A stretch of 64,000 nucleotides of DNA, taken from contig NZ_AUDS01000010.1 of assembly GCF_000425585.1 (NCBI RefSeq), positions 1 through 64,000 on the forward strand, given 5' to 3'. The notes beneath the pieces were generated by a model. It was not told the DNA's origin. It saw only the letters and a list, made by a program, of their open reading frames with translations, and made no database searches. Position 1 is the stretch's first letter. Every line of letters starts with the position of its first letter. The DNA is from Terrimonas ferruginea DSM 30193 (GTDB lineage Bacteria; Bacteroidota; Bacteroidia; Chitinophagales; Chitinophagaceae). Position numbers and translations under genes: made by a program. Below, piece by piece: positions 1 to 8,564 of this stretch.

Positions 1-1127
1 AAATAATCATACAGCGTCACCAGCCATTGGTTACTGCTTCTCAGGTTGCCGTCCTGCGTCATCACCAATCGATCCTTATTATCGTACACCATGTATACCG
101 GTTTGGCGCCAGGTACCTGCTTGGCGATCATTCTGCCGCGCTCATCATACGCGTAGCGGAAAGCTTGTTCGTTTAAAATCGTTGTTGTTAACGACCAACT
201 GCTACCAGCCAGTGTTTCCACACCAACCGGCTGGATCACACCAGTCAAACGATTATGCTTATCATAAATATAATAAGTACAGAGCCAGCCGGTATGCCCG
301 CTGCCGGTGCCGTTGTCAGCCGTAGCGGTTAACTGCACTTTTTTGAGTGCCACCAGTCCATCTTTATCCTTGTATTCAATCACCTGTTTACCGTGTTCAT
401 CGGTCGTGATTGTTTTATAGAGTTCTCCTTCGGGATACGTACCCGGTGTGGTATAATCAGCAAAATCACCGCTCACTGCACCAAGGTTCCAGATACGTAC
501 TGCATCCGTAGTTGTATTATGCACATAAGCAGTTTGCACACCTCGCGACGCGCCCACCCAACTATTACCTGCGGACATACCCTTCAGTGGGCGACTCAGC
601 GGTGAGGCTTCAAATTCTGTTTTACCGTAATAATAAGTCTCACCCTGCCCCGCGATCGGATTCAGCGCCGCGTTGCTGCTGCTATAAAAAGCATTTTGTT
701 GTTCAAAGGGGTTACGCTTAAACAGACCATCGGTTACGCTTGCATTGCCATTGGTGGTACTAGCAGGAGCCGGTAGAAACTGGTATTGCTCGCGGCCGAG
801 TTCATCGTACACCACCGTGCTGGTTAAGTCAGTGGCTGTTCCGCCCGTGATCAGGGATCCTTGTTTGATCACCGTCTGCACCGGCCTTCCCACGCCATCC
901 ATGTATTGCGTGGCCATGCGTACATCCGTTAATGGCCGTGCAATAAGGTTGTCGGGGTTGGTCTCCGGCCCTGTCGCATCCCAGGTGCGCACCCAGTTGA
1001 TCTTCGAACCCGCCGGATAGACCGAAGGGGCCTGGGCAAAAGCAGACGATCCCATGAATAATAGTGTAAGGGAAATGTTTACTGCACGATACGGCAGTAA
1101 ACGCAGCAACAGGTGACGCTTCGGCAT
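1..1127 (-). CDS. Secreted RHS/YD-repeat protein with DUF6443-type N-terminus (partial, 3' end off window)
   Basis: About 375 codons are readable from ATG at 1127 to the window edge without a stop. The protein opens with a basic, hydrophobic signal peptide ending in SSAFAQ. The following region has the phrases NWVRTWDATGPE, QYMDGVGRPVQTVIKQ and VVYDELGREQYQFLPAP, typical of the DUF6443 region that precedes YD repeats in large Bacteroidota RHS-type proteins. Further on, RYAYDERGRMIAKQVPG and YMVYDNKDRLVMTQDGNLR are YD-type repeats. Such proteins are secreted and usually carry an RHS core and a variable C-terminal tip, which here would lie outside the window. Its role (toxin, adhesin or other) cannot be judged without that tip. 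Confidence 0.85.
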   Translation of the reverse strand, partial: MPKRHLLLRLLPYRAVNISLTLLFMGSSAFAQAPSVYPAGSKINWVRTWDATGPETNPDNLIARPLTDVRMATQYMDGVGRPVQTVIKQGSLITGGTATDLTSTVVYDELGREQYQFLPAPASTTNGNASVTDGLFKRNPFEQQNAFYSSSNAALNPIAGQGETYYYGKTEFEASPLSRPLKGMSAGNSWVGASRGVQTAYVHNTTTDAVRIWNLGAVSGDFADYTTPGTYPEGELYKTITTDEHGKQVIEYKDKDGLVALKKVQLTATADNGTGSGHTGWLCTYYIYDKHNRLTGVIQPVGVETLAGSSWSLTTTILNEQAFRYAYDERGRMIAKQVPGAKPVYMVYDNKDRLVMTQDGNLRSSNQWLVTLYDY

Positions 1128-1289
1128 ACGATGGTGGTTGGTTGGGACTACATGATCAATGATGGGTTCGACCACTGATCATCTTTACTCTTCGATGCGA
1201 AAATCGGACTTCTTCATAACATAATCCAGGGAATTCAAAATTATAAGTGCATTAAAGAGTTAATGGCAAATAATTTTCATTTACACAAT

Positions 1290-1321
1290 AAAAAGCGCCG
1301 GGACAATGCCCGGCGCCTGCA
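1290..1321 (-). terminator. Intrinsic terminator of the S46 peptidase gene
   Basis: An 8-bp GC stem (gcgccggg / cccggcgc, 1295-1316, six-base loop) is followed on the minus strand by a run of T. It lies about 20 bases past the stop codon at 1341. Confidence 0.8.
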
Positions 1322-1340
1322 AAAAACAGCTTTGCTGAAA

Positions 1341-3506
1341 TTATTTTACGAGCTTCAGCTCTTTAATGATATTGTCGGCACCGCCCAATTTATCAATGCA
1401 CCACAGCACATAGCGGATGTCTACATTGATAGTACGGTTGAGGTCTTTATCGAAAGCCAGTTTGTGGCTGAGCGCTTCGTAGTTGCCGTCGAAAGCCAGG
1501 CCGATCAGCTCGCCATTGCCGTTGATTACCGGAGAGCCTGAGTTGCCACCGGTAATATCATTGGAAGTAATGAAGCCGATCACCAGGTCTTTGCGGACAG
1601 GATCGATGTACTGACCGAAGTCGCGGTTTTTGAGAAGTTCGATCTGACGCGCAGGAAGATCAAATTCATAATCACCGGCTACATATTTCTCCAATAAACC
1701 TTTGGAAGTGGTTACGAAGTCGTAAGAAACGGCATCGCGGGGTTTGTAAGGTTTAACGGCGCCATAGCTAACACGCATGGTGAAAGTGGCATCGGGGTAC
1801 ATCATTTTCGCTTTAGCCGGATCCATTTCCATGATACCTTTCAGATACAGGCGGCCGTATTCAGCATTTTTGGCATTGAACTGCTGGAACATCGGCGCGT
1901 ATTTGGTAGCATAGTTGGTGTAGAAAGTGCTTGCATGGTAAAATGCGGGATCGCCTTGCAGTACGGTAGCGTCGGGCTTTGCAATGAAAGCATTCCACTT
2001 GGCATCGTCGAAGATGATCGTATTCTTGAAAATATTCTCCGCATATTTTTTCCAGGTAGCATCGTCGGCCAGATCGCCGTAGGCATTTTTGATGGTGCTG
2101 AAAAATCCTACAGGCTGCTGGTCTTTATCAACATCTTCATAGAACATGCGTGTGACAGCCGCAACGATTTTTTCATCGGAAGGTCTGTTTTCCTCTTTGA
2201 TAAATTCTTTACGCGCTGCGTCTGCCGCGTCGAGTGCTTTGCGCAGGTCGGCTTCCTTGCTGCCGGTTTGCACCAGCAGTTTCTCTACCTGGATCAGCGA
2301 AGAGGCAAAAGCGATCAGTGGTGAACCGAAAACGCCTTCGTTGATGTAAACACGGTGCTTGGCATATTTGCGCCATGCATCGTAAGCATCGCTCCATTCG
2401 GCAAAAATACCCTGGTATTCAGGCTTGCCATCAGCCCATTTGATGAATTTTTCTTCTGCTTTCTTTTTCTGACCATAGATGTCATACTTCAGCAGTTGCT
2501 TGGTTTCGCCATCGAAAAATTTCCAGTAGTTGGCGATGCCTGCGTAAGAAGAAGCGAGCTGCAGTTTAACAGCCGGGTCTTTTTTCATTTCCTCAAACAT
2601 GTATTTGAGGCGTACGTCGCGCAGTTTTACCAATGTCGGGTTATTGATATCGGTAGCGAGTTTGATACCGTAAGAGCTTTCATAACGGTTGGTGCCGCCG
2701 GGGTATCCCCAGATCATGGCGAAATCATTTTCCTTTACACCTTTCAGTGATACGGGCAGGTACCATTTTGGTTTCAGGGGTTTGTTGTCGGCCGCGAATT
2801 TAGCAGGCTGACCGCTTGCATCGGCGTATACACGGAAAACGGAGAAGTCGCCGGTGTGACGGGGCCATTCCCAGTTGTCGGAGTCGCCACCGAATTTACC
2901 TACGCTTTCAGGAGGTGTGCCTACAAGACGCACATCGCTGTAACGCTGGTATACGAATGCCAGGAACTGGTTGCCTTTGAAAAGCGGGCTCACGCGCGTT
3001 TCGATGCTTTTGGTGGGGTCGCTGAGGCGCTTGTTGATAGCGGCCAGTACGGCAGACTGCTTTTGCAGACGCTCGGCACCGCTGAGTCCCTTCAGTGAGT
3101 CGAGCACTTCCTTAGAAACATCGTCGATGCGGAGAAGGAATTGTACAGACAGGGCTGTTTTTAATTCTTCCGCCTTGCTGCGGGCATAGAAGCCATCGCG
3201 GAGATAGTTGTGATCAACGGTGCTGGCGGTAGCGATAGCATCGTAACCACAGTGGTGGTTGGTGAAGATCAGGCCTTCGGCACTTACGATCTCGCCGGTA
3301 CAGCCGCCGCCGAAAATGATGATCGCATCTTTCAGCGAAGACTTGTTGATGCTGTATAACTGTTCATTGGTAAGCTTGAGTCCTTTTTTCACCATGTCAT
3401 TGTAGACCTGCTGGCCCAGCAACATGGGAAGCCACATGCCTTCGTCGGCAGCAGCGCGGAAAAAAAGAACCAACGATAAGACAATCGTTATGCAAAATTT
3501 TTTCAT
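1341..3506 (-). CDS. S46 family dipeptidyl peptidase, DPP7-like
   Basis: A 721-residue serine exopeptidase that removes dipeptides from peptide N-termini, acting in the periplasm or at the cell surface. The start at 3506 (MKKFCITI) gives a clean signal peptide ending near residue 20; an in-frame start at 3539 would only add 11 residues before it. The catalytic His lies in TNHHCGYDA (about residue 85) and the Ser in TGGNSGSPV (about 656), the usual S46 spacing and length. The residue 18 positions after the serine (FDGN) is glycine, as in DPP7 enzymes with hydrophobic P1 preference, where acidic-specific DPP11 enzymes have arginine. Monocistronic: its own promoter, divergent from the FUSC gene, and its own terminator. 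Confidence 0.92.
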   Translation of the reverse strand: MKKFCITIVLSLVLFFRAAADEGMWLPMLLGQQVYNDMVKKGLKLTNEQLYSINKSSLKDAIIIFGGGCTGEIVSAEGLIFTNHHCGYDAIATASTVDHNYLRDGFYARSKAEELKTALSVQFLLRIDDVSKEVLDSLKGLSGAERLQKQSAVLAAINKRLSDPTKSIETRVSPLFKGNQFLAFVYQRYSDVRLVGTPPESVGKFGGDSDNWEWPRHTGDFSVFRVYADASGQPAKFAADNKPLKPKWYLPVSLKGVKENDFAMIWGYPGGTNRYESSYGIKLATDINNPTLVKLRDVRLKYMFEEMKKDPAVKLQLASSYAGIANYWKFFDGETKQLLKYDIYGQKKKAEEKFIKWADGKPEYQGIFAEWSDAYDAWRKYAKHRVYINEGVFGSPLIAFASSLIQVEKLLVQTGSKEADLRKALDAADAARKEFIKEENRPSDEKIVAAVTRMFYEDVDKDQQPVGFFSTIKNAYGDLADDATWKKYAENIFKNTIIFDDAKWNAFIAKPDATVLQGDPAFYHASTFYTNYATKYAPMFQQFNAKNAEYGRLYLKGIMEMDPAKAKMMYPDATFTMRVSYGAVKPYKPRDAVSYDFVTTSKGLLEKYVAGDYEFDLPARQIELLKNRDFGQYIDPVRKDLVIGFITSNDITGGNSGSPVINGNGELIGLAFDGNYEALSHKLAFDKDLNRTINVDIRYVLWCIDKLGGADNIIKELKLVK

Positions 3507-3536
3507 CTGCGTATATTTAGTTAAGAATTGAAGGGG

Positions 3537-3544
3537 CAAACCTA
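3537..3544 (-). promoter_or_regulatory. Bacteroidota -7 box for the S46 peptidase
   Basis: Reads TAGGTTTG on the minus strand, matching TAnnTTTG. The expected transcription start is near 3530, giving a leader of about 24 bases before ATG 3506. This supports the shorter start over 3539. No clear -33 TTTG is present. Confidence 0.5.
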
Positions 3545-3598
3545 CTAAAAAAGAACTGATGCCGATACGGTAAAACCACCTCCAGGCAAATCGATTCG

Positions 3599-3606
3599 TA
3601 CTTTTG
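3599..3606 (+). promoter_or_regulatory. Bacteroidota -7 box for the FUSC gene
   Basis: Reads TACTTTTG, matching TAnnTTTG, and ends only 6 bases before the ATG at 3613, so the transcript may begin at or next to the start codon. No convincing -33 element is seen. Confidence 0.5.
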
Positions 3607-3612
3607 TGACCA

Positions 3613-5835
3613 ATGGATTATTTTAAGGAATACCGGAGTTTTGTCAGCAGCTACTATTTTGCGGAGGGACTTCGTATTACAGCTGGTGTTACGCTGCCGG
3701 CGGTGATCCTTAGCTATTTCAACCTGCTCGACGTGGGGTTGGTGGCGTCATTAGGCGCCATTTGCGTAAGCGCGTCCGACATTCCGGGTCCCATCCTTCA
3801 CCGCCGCAACGGCATGCAGGCCTGCGTCATTCTCATCTTTTTTGTGGCCCTGCTGACGGGATTTGTGTCGGCGCAACCGGTGGCTTTGGCGGTTTTTATC
3901 GCTATTTCCTGCTTTATATTCAGCATGATCGGCGTATATGGAGGCCGCGTAAATGCCGTGGGACTGGCGGCCTTGCTGGTCATGGTCCTCAGTATTCACC
4001 AGGTGCATACCGGCTGGGACGTGGTGCGCAATGCGCTGTATGTTTCCGCCGGCGGGCTCTGGTATATGTTGCTCAGCCTCGCTTTGTACAGTTTCCGGCC
4101 ATACCGGCTGGTGCAGCAGGCTTTGGGCGAAAGTATCATGGCCATTGCTGAATATCTCCGCACGCGTGCCCTGTTCTATAATAAGGATGTAAACTACGAT
4201 AAGGTATACCGGCAGGTAATGGAAGAACAGGTGAGTGTGCAGCAAAAACAACTGCTGCTCCGCGATTTGCTGTTCAAAAGCCGGCATATTGTAAAAGAAT
4301 CAACGGTAACCGGGCGTACGCTGCTGATGATCTTTACCGATACGGTGGATCTTTTTGAAAAAACAACGACCTCTTTTTATGCTTACGAAACGCTTCACCG
4401 CGAGTTCGACAACACGGATATTCTTCAGCATTACCAGGAAACGATCATGAAGATTGCGGACGAGCTGGACGAAATCGGGCTCTCCGTGCAGTGGGGACGC
4501 CAATCGCCGGAGCCGGTAAGTCTGCAAAAAAACATACAGGCATTGCAGGAATATTTCAATGAATTCAGGAATACCCACCGCACTCCCGGCAACCTGGAAG
4601 CATTGATCAGCTTGCGAAAGATCCTGCAGTCGCTGGAAGATATTTCCGTGCGACTCTATACGTTGCATCACTATACCGGCTACGACCGCAAACGCGCGGG
4701 AGAATATAAGCTGAGCGATGACTATGAGCAATTCGTAACACCTACCGACCTTGACTGGCGGTTGTTAAAAGACAACCTCACGCTTCGGTCCAATACGTTC
4801 CGTCATGCACTGCGGGTAAGCATCGCCACTACTGCAGGATATATCCTGTCGCACCTGCTGGCATTCGGACACAGTTACTGGATACTGCTTACCATCATCG
4901 TTATCTTGAAACCTGCCTACAGCCTGAGCCGCGAGCGCAACTACCAGCGTTTTCTCGGAACAGTATTGGGCGCGTTGATAGGATTATTAATCATCTGGAC
5001 GGTCGAAGGCCGCACAGTGTTGTTTATATTGATGTTGGTCCTGATGACGGGTGCGTATAGCTTTATGCGTACGCGTTACCTGGTGAGTGTGGTGTTGATG
5101 ACGCCTTATATTCTCATCATGTTTCACCTGCTCGATTCCGGAGAATTTACCCAAATCCTGCGCGACCGGCTGATCGATACAGGTATTGGTTCCGTGATTG
5201 CTTTCCTGGCCACCTTCCTGCTGGTGCCGGCCTGGGAAAAGGAGCAGATGAAAGGGTATATGACCGAAGCGCTGACCGAAAGCATTGCCTACTACCGGAA
5301 TGTGTCTGCCGCTTTTACGGGAGTAACGGTGACCGAAACGGCCTATAAGCTCAGCCGCAAAAATGCCTTTGTGGCACTGGCGAACCTGTCCGGTGCTTTT
5401 TCGCGGATGCTGCTCGAGCCGCGGAGCAAACAAACCAACAGCCGCATTGTGCATCAGTTTGTGGTGATGAGTTATATGCTGAACTCGCACATTGCCACGC
5501 TTTCTTATTTTGCCAAACCCCTTGGCGCCAAATACCGCTCCGATGAATTTGTGCCGGTGGTGGAAGATACCATCGAAGAACTCGAAGCCATCCGGGCATT
5601 GGTCAACGGTCCTGCGGCCGACGTGCAGGACGACGATAATCCCGAAGCTGTATTGCAACAGCAAATGGCTGAGCTCATGGATAAGCGCCGTACGGAATTG
5701 CAGCAGGGCTTAATGGAAACCGAAACACGTGTGCGTTTGTCGGAGTTGAAACCCATCGTGGATCAGTTTCTTTTTATATCACGTATTGCAGGGGATATGA
5801 AGAAGGTGGTGCTGGAGAGCAATGCAAAAGAGTGA
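3613..5835 (+). CDS. FUSC family (YccS-like) inner-membrane protein
   Basis: A 740-residue protein with the two-block layout of YccS/FUSC proteins: an N-terminal membrane block (about residues 15-170, several helices), a soluble helical stretch (about 175-390) and a second membrane block (about 395-545) with the FUSC phrases YWILLTIIVILKPAYSLSRE and YQRFLGTVLGALIGLLI, then a helical tail. The family resembles aromatic-acid exporters such as AaeB, but the substrate cannot be told from sequence. The gene is transcribed divergently from the S46 peptidase and is followed by a strong terminator. Confidence 0.85.
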   Translation: MDYFKEYRSFVSSYYFAEGLRITAGVTLPAVILSYFNLLDVGLVASLGAICVSASDIPGPILHRRNGMQACVILIFFVALLTGFVSAQPVALAVFIAISCFIFSMIGVYGGRVNAVGLAALLVMVLSIHQVHTGWDVVRNALYVSAGGLWYMLLSLALYSFRPYRLVQQALGESIMAIAEYLRTRALFYNKDVNYDKVYRQVMEEQVSVQQKQLLLRDLLFKSRHIVKESTVTGRTLLMIFTDTVDLFEKTTTSFYAYETLHREFDNTDILQHYQETIMKIADELDEIGLSVQWGRQSPEPVSLQKNIQALQEYFNEFRNTHRTPGNLEALISLRKILQSLEDISVRLYTLHHYTGYDRKRAGEYKLSDDYEQFVTPTDLDWRLLKDNLTLRSNTFRHALRVSIATTAGYILSHLLAFGHSYWILLTIIVILKPAYSLSRERNYQRFLGTVLGALIGLLIIWTVEGRTVLFILMLVLMTGAYSFMRTRYLVSVVLMTPYILIMFHLLDSGEFTQILRDRLIDTGIGSVIAFLATFLLVPAWEKEQMKGYMTEALTESIAYYRNVSAAFTGVTVTETAYKLSRKNAFVALANLSGAFSRMLLEPRSKQTNSRIVHQFVVMSYMLNSHIATLSYFAKPLGAKYRSDEFVPVVEDTIEELEAIRALVNGPAADVQDDDNPEAVLQQQMAELMDKRRTELQQGLMETETRVRLSELKPIVDQFLFISRIAGDMKKVVLESNAKE

Positions 5836-5859
5836 ATCGTCAATGGTGAATCGTCAATA
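5832..5859. repeat. Four 7-bp GTSAATN units at the end of the FUSC gene
   Basis: Four uninterrupted 7-mers (gtgaatc, gtcaatg, gtgaatc, gtcaata); the first overlaps the FUSC stop codon. The same unit forms 11 copies at 7630 and four at 50838. Loose copies (gtcaata, gtgaact) recur after the terminator near 5896. Confidence 0.8.
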
Positions 5860-5861
5860 AA

Positions 5862-5890
5862 CAATCCCGGCCATAGGCCGGGATTGTTTT
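5862..5890 (+). terminator. Intrinsic terminator after the FUSC gene
   Basis: An 11-bp perfect stem (caatcccggcc / ggccgggattg) with a three-base loop, followed by T residues. The A residues before it allow weaker function on the minus strand. Confidence 0.85.
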
Positions 5891-5947
5891 CAATAAGTCA
5901 ATAGTGAACTGGAATTTTTTCCGTTAAAAATGCAAAGAATCTTTAAC

Positions 5948-5982
5948 CTATCACTTATTACTTAATACTTACTACTTATTAC
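5948..5982. repeat. Five 7-bp units of the GTANTAA family (minus orientation)
   Basis: Read on the minus strand the units are gtaataa, gtagtaa, gtattaa, gtaataa, gtgatag: five in perfect 7-bp phase, just past the obgE stop codon. The same family forms an inverted pair at 46827-46952. Confidence 0.8.
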
Positions 5983-5990
5983 CGGCTGTT

Positions 5991-6992
5991 TTACTCCCTC
6001 GTTGTGTTCAGCTCCTTCCACAGGAGGTCTTTTAATTCTGTCAATCCTTTTTGGGCTACGGCTGAAATGAAGAGATGCGGGTATTCCTTTGGTAATTCGT
6101 TGCTGATGGCGTCCATCAATTCCTGGTCCAGCAGATCGCTCTTGCTGATGGCAATGATGAACTGCTTATGCATGAGATCTGAATTGTATTGTTCCAGCTC
6201 ATTGACCAATATATCGAATTCGCGGCGGTGGTTATCGCTGTCGGCGGGAATAAGAAACAGCAATATAGGGTTGCGTTCGATATGGCGCAGGAAGCGGTGT
6301 CCCAATCCTTTTCCTTCGGCGGCTCCTTCAATGATGCCGGGTAAGTCGGCAATACAGAAACTTTTTCCGTCGCGGTACTCTACGATGCCGAGGTTGGGAG
6401 TGATGGTGGTAAATGCGTAATCCGCGATTTTGGGTTTGGCGGCAGTGATTACGGAGAGCAGGGTTGATTTGCCGGCGTTGGGGAAGCCAACGAGACCTAC
6501 ATCGGCCAATACTTTCAGTTCCAGCACTTTCCAGGCTTCTTCGCCGGGCAGTCCGGGTTGTGCATGTTCAGGTGCCTGGTTGGTGGGAGTGGCAAAATGG
6601 GAGTTACCGAGACCGCCCTTGCCACCGGGCATCCAGATCACTTCCTGGCCATCCTCCAGGATTTCTATCTCCTGTTTACCGGTTTCTTCGTCGCGGGCGA
6701 CGGTGCCGAGGGGCACTTCGAGGATAATATCTTTTCCGAAGCGGCCGGTTTTATTGTTGCCGCTTCCGGACTCGCCGTTTTCGGCCAATACGTTTTTGAA
6801 ATAGCGGAGGTGAAGGAGTGTCCAGAGGTTACGGTTGCCACGCAGGATGATATGTCCGCCGCGACCGCCGTCGCCACCGTCGGGGCCACCGAGGGCGGTG
6901 AATTTGTTACGCATAAAGTGACGGCTGCCGGCGCCACCGTGGCCGCTACGGCAAAAAATCCTGATCTGATCTACAAAGTTGCTCTTTTCCAA
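5991..6992 (-). CDS. obgE: GTPase ObgE/CgtA
   Basis: A 333-residue ribosome-associated GTPase. The glycine-rich Obg domain (about 1-158) shows [14 protein letters not shown] and [13 protein letters not shown]. The G domain follows with G1 GFPNAGKST, an [10 protein letters not shown]2 segment, G3 DLPGIIEGA and G4 ISKSDLLD. It acts in late 50S maturation and growth control. The start codon is TTG: an in-frame stop lies only two codons upstream and there is no ATG between. It is followed by a GTANTAA repeat array. Confidence 0.97.
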   Translation of the reverse strand: MEKSNFVDQIRIFCRSGHGGAGSRHFMRNKFTALGGPDGGDGGRGGHIILRGNRNLWTLLHLRYFKNVLAENGESGSGNNKTGRFGKDIILEVPLGTVARDEETGKQEIEILEDGQEVIWMPGGKGGLGNSHFATPTNQAPEHAQPGLPGEEAWKVLELKVLADVGLVGFPNAGKSTLLSVITAAKPKIADYAFTTITPNLGIVEYRDGKSFCIADLPGIIEGAAEGKGLGHRFLRHIERNPILLFLIPADSDNHRREFDILVNELEQYNSDLMHKQFIIAISKSDLLDQELMDAISNELPKEYPHLFISAVAQKGLTELKDLLWKELNTTRE

Positions 6993-7010
6993 AATATATC
7001 AATTGTGCTG

Positions 7011-7018
7011 CAAATATA
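7011..7018 (-). promoter_or_regulatory. -7 box for obgE
   Basis: TATATTTG on the minus strand, 18 bases before the TTG start; predicted leader about 12 bases. Confidence 0.5.
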
Positions 7019-7179
7019 CCGCACTCCGGAGAACCGGCTTGCGCTGGTGACAAAGTGAGGATTTTTAAATGGGGTAAAATGGAAAAAAAATCCACATCCG
7101 GACCCGAATTGCGGTCAAATACGGCGAAAAAGGGCGCGGCATGGAATTTTCAATAGAATAAATCTAATCACACGTAGTT

Positions 7180-7368
7180 ATGAAAGCTGAGCAAACCATA
7201 CAGGAAACAAGCCGCCCCCACCTTACCGTTGTAAAAGGTCCTTTAATGCAGCCCGAAGGGAAGCCGGAAGGATCACAACAGAGAGATCAGGGCAAAGTAG
7301 CTCCTAAAATGCTCATGCCGGAACAACCCAGCGGGTATATCCGGTGCAAGAAACACGATTGTTTATAA
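7180..7368 (+). CDS. Small hypothetical protein (62 aa)
   Basis: A short hydrophilic ORF that is lysine-, glutamine- and proline-rich ([18 protein letters not shown]), probably disordered. I do not recognise a family. It starts with ATG in a real intergenic space and sits 16 bases before a DUF1328 gene on the same strand, so the two may share a transcript. Support is limited to position and frame; it may not be translated. Confidence 0.45.
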   Translation: MKAEQTIQETSRPHLTVVKGPLMQPEGKPEGSQQRDQGKVAPKMLMPEQPSGYIRCKKHDCL

Positions 7369-7384
7369 CCTTAAATTATTTGTT

Positions 7385-7555
7385 ATGTTACGCTGGACTG
7401 TCACCTTTCTGATCATTGCGATCATTGCTGCAGTATTTGGATTTGGCGGTATCGCTGCAGGTGCCGCGCAGATTGCCAAAATACTCTTCTTTATCTTCCT
7501 GGTTCTTTTTCTGTTGTCTCTCATTTTCGGCCGTTCGGCCAAAAGCGGGATTTAA
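7385..7555 (+). CDS. DUF1328 small membrane protein (56 aa)
   Basis: A 56-residue protein made almost entirely of two hydrophobic segments: [20 protein letters not shown], then a [16 protein letters not shown] turn into a second helix ending FGRSAKSGI. This is the standard length and pattern of the DUF1328 (YtjA-like) inner-membrane family, often found with general stress genes, as here. Its molecular role is unknown. A terminator follows at once. Confidence 0.85.
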   Translation: MLRWTVTFLIIAIIAAVFGFGGIAAGAAQIAKILFFIFLVLFLLSLIFGRSAKSGI

Positions 7556-7587
7556 AACTTTTTCTAAGGTCAGGAATGGTTAAGAAA

Positions 7588-7622
7588 AGACCGGACATCT
7601 CAGGGTGGCCGGTCTTCTTTTT
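7588..7622 (+). terminator. Intrinsic terminator after the DUF1328 gene
   Basis: Stem agaccgg / ccggtct (7588-7594 with 7609-7615) followed by cttcttttttt. Confidence 0.75.
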
Positions 7623-7629
7623 TCAATAC

Positions 7630-7706
7630 GTGAATGGTGAATGGTGAATAGTCAATGGTGAATAGTCAATGGTGAATGGTCAATAGTCAATGGTGGATAG
7701 TCAATG
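7630..7706. repeat. Eleven tandem 7-bp GTSAATR units
   Basis: Eleven units in unbroken 7-bp phase over 77 bp. Units are gtgaatg (3), gtgaata (2), gtcaatg (4), gtcaata (1) and gtggata (1). The array lies in an intergenic gap between convergent transcripts and shows no coding sense. It is the longest array of this family in the window. Confidence 0.9.
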
Positions 7707-7720
7707 AATTTACTATACGC

Positions 7721-7745
7721 ATAAAAAAATCCGCATCAGCGGATT
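7721..7745 (-). terminator. Intrinsic terminator of the cysteine-rich protein gene
   Basis: Stem aatccgc / gcggatt with an atca loop (7728-7745), followed on the minus strand by seven T residues. Confidence 0.75.
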
Positions 7746-7747
7746 AT

Positions 7748-7819
7748 AAAGTCAAAATTCAAAAGTGCATCTATCAAAAAGCTATACTTTTTTGACTTTT
7801 GAATTTTTAATTTTGACTT
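7748..7819. repeat. Inverted AT-rich repeat pair (AAGTCAAA/ATTCAAAA units)
   Basis: The left arm (7748-7765) reads aaagtcaaaattcaaaag. The right arm (7787-7819) read on the minus strand gives aagtcaaa, then attaaaaa, then ttcaaaag. About 21 bases separate them. The right arm overlaps the stop codon of the gene at 7818. Confidence 0.65.
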
Positions 7820-8162
7820 AATTCAGCGAGAACCTTGTCAATTCGCGGAGGCTGTCCCCACACACTTCACATACATCAGCACAAAGCCCGAGATCTTCAT
7901 CATCTGTATACTTACCGCACTCCTGTGCGCACTGACGGCAGTGGATCATACAATCCCATACCATATTGCCCATGTCTTCCATATCACACTCAGCCACCAG
8001 CTTTGAAACCAGTGCAAAGCAGGAGCGGGCACAGGCTGTGCATTCGCTGATCAGGTCGTAACGGGGGTGCTTGCTTGTTTCTTCTGCATGTACGCAGGTT
8101 TCACAAAGCAACCAGGTCTTCATACAAATCTTGATGAAGAGTTCAGTCTTTTGCTGCGTCAT
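7818..8162 (-). CDS. Four-helix-bundle cysteine-rich (copper-binding type) protein
   Basis: A 114-residue protein with 14 cysteines, at positions 13, 20, 23, 41, 44, 48, 59, 71, 75, 78, 82, 94, 98 and 101. They are spaced as CxxC, CxxxC and heptad-like steps along four predicted helices. This matches the small four-helix copper-binding/storage proteins (DUF326/Csp-like), which line the bundle core with thiols and bind several Cu(I). No signal peptide is present, so a cytosolic form is likely. The start overlaps the end of the upstream gene by 20 bases, suggesting coupled translation. Confidence 0.8.
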   Translation of the reverse strand: MTQQKTELFIKICMKTWLLCETCVHAEETSKHPRYDLISECTACARSCFALVSKLVAECDMEDMGNMVWDCMIHCRQCAQECGKYTDDEDLGLCADVCEVCGDSLRELTRFSLN

Positions 8163-8496
8163 TGTGTACAGGTTTTTTGGTAACAGCTTCTACCTCCTTC
8201 ATGAATTTATCTACGTTGGCGTCTGCATAGGGGCCATAGGCGTCAACAAGTGTTCCTTTACGGCCGTCGTTTGTTTCGATGGCGTAGAGGATGGAGTTAT
8301 CGCTTGGATCGCTGGCACCTTCGAACCGGTAAAAGTTGGTGATGTTAACATCTGTGGGACCGTATGTTTTTTGATCGGTTGCAGATACGAGTCCTTCTTC
8401 AGAGGCGTTGAAGTTTTCTGTGAAACCATCCACTACCAGCTTGTTAACGCAGGAGGTGAGGGTTTTCATTTCCTCGGTGGTTGAATTTTTTTCCAT
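8143..8496 (-). CDS. Small conserved protein of the type often labelled phosphoribosylpyrophosphate synthetase
   Basis: A 117-residue soluble protein. The block VVDGFTENFN ... DVNITNFYRFEGASDPSDNSILYAIETNDGRKGTLVDAYG is typical of a short Bacteroidota family often given this name by automated annotation. It is far too short for that enzyme and lacks its ribose-phosphate-binding loop, so I treat it as function unknown. Its 3' end overlaps the cysteine-rich gene by 20 bases, forming a two-gene unit. Confidence 0.7.
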   Translation of the reverse strand: MEKNSTTEEMKTLTSCVNKLVVDGFTENFNASEEGLVSATDQKTYGPTDVNITNFYRFEGASDPSDNSILYAIETNDGRKGTLVDAYGPYADANVDKFMKEVEAVTKKPVHNDAAKD

Positions 8497-8524
8497 AACA
8501 AGAAGATTTAAGCTGGTTGTTTTA

Positions 8525-8553
8525 AAAAGATCCGGGTATTTACGGATACCCGG
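8525..8553 (-). terminator. Intrinsic terminator after the DUF2383 gene
   Basis: Stem ccgggtat / atacccgg (8532-8539 with 8546-8553), then atctttttaaaa on the minus strand. It separates the DUF2383 gene from the two-gene unit below. Confidence 0.75.
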
Positions 8554-8564
8554 ACCGGTATTTT

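Noticed and set aside
7630-7706. Possible CRISPR array
   Set aside because: Units are 7 bp with no spacers, and there are no cas genes in the window.
8143-8496. Phosphoribosylpyrophosphate synthetase
   Set aside because: At 117 residues it is about a third of the enzyme's length and lacks its substrate-binding loop; the name is a common automatic mislabel.
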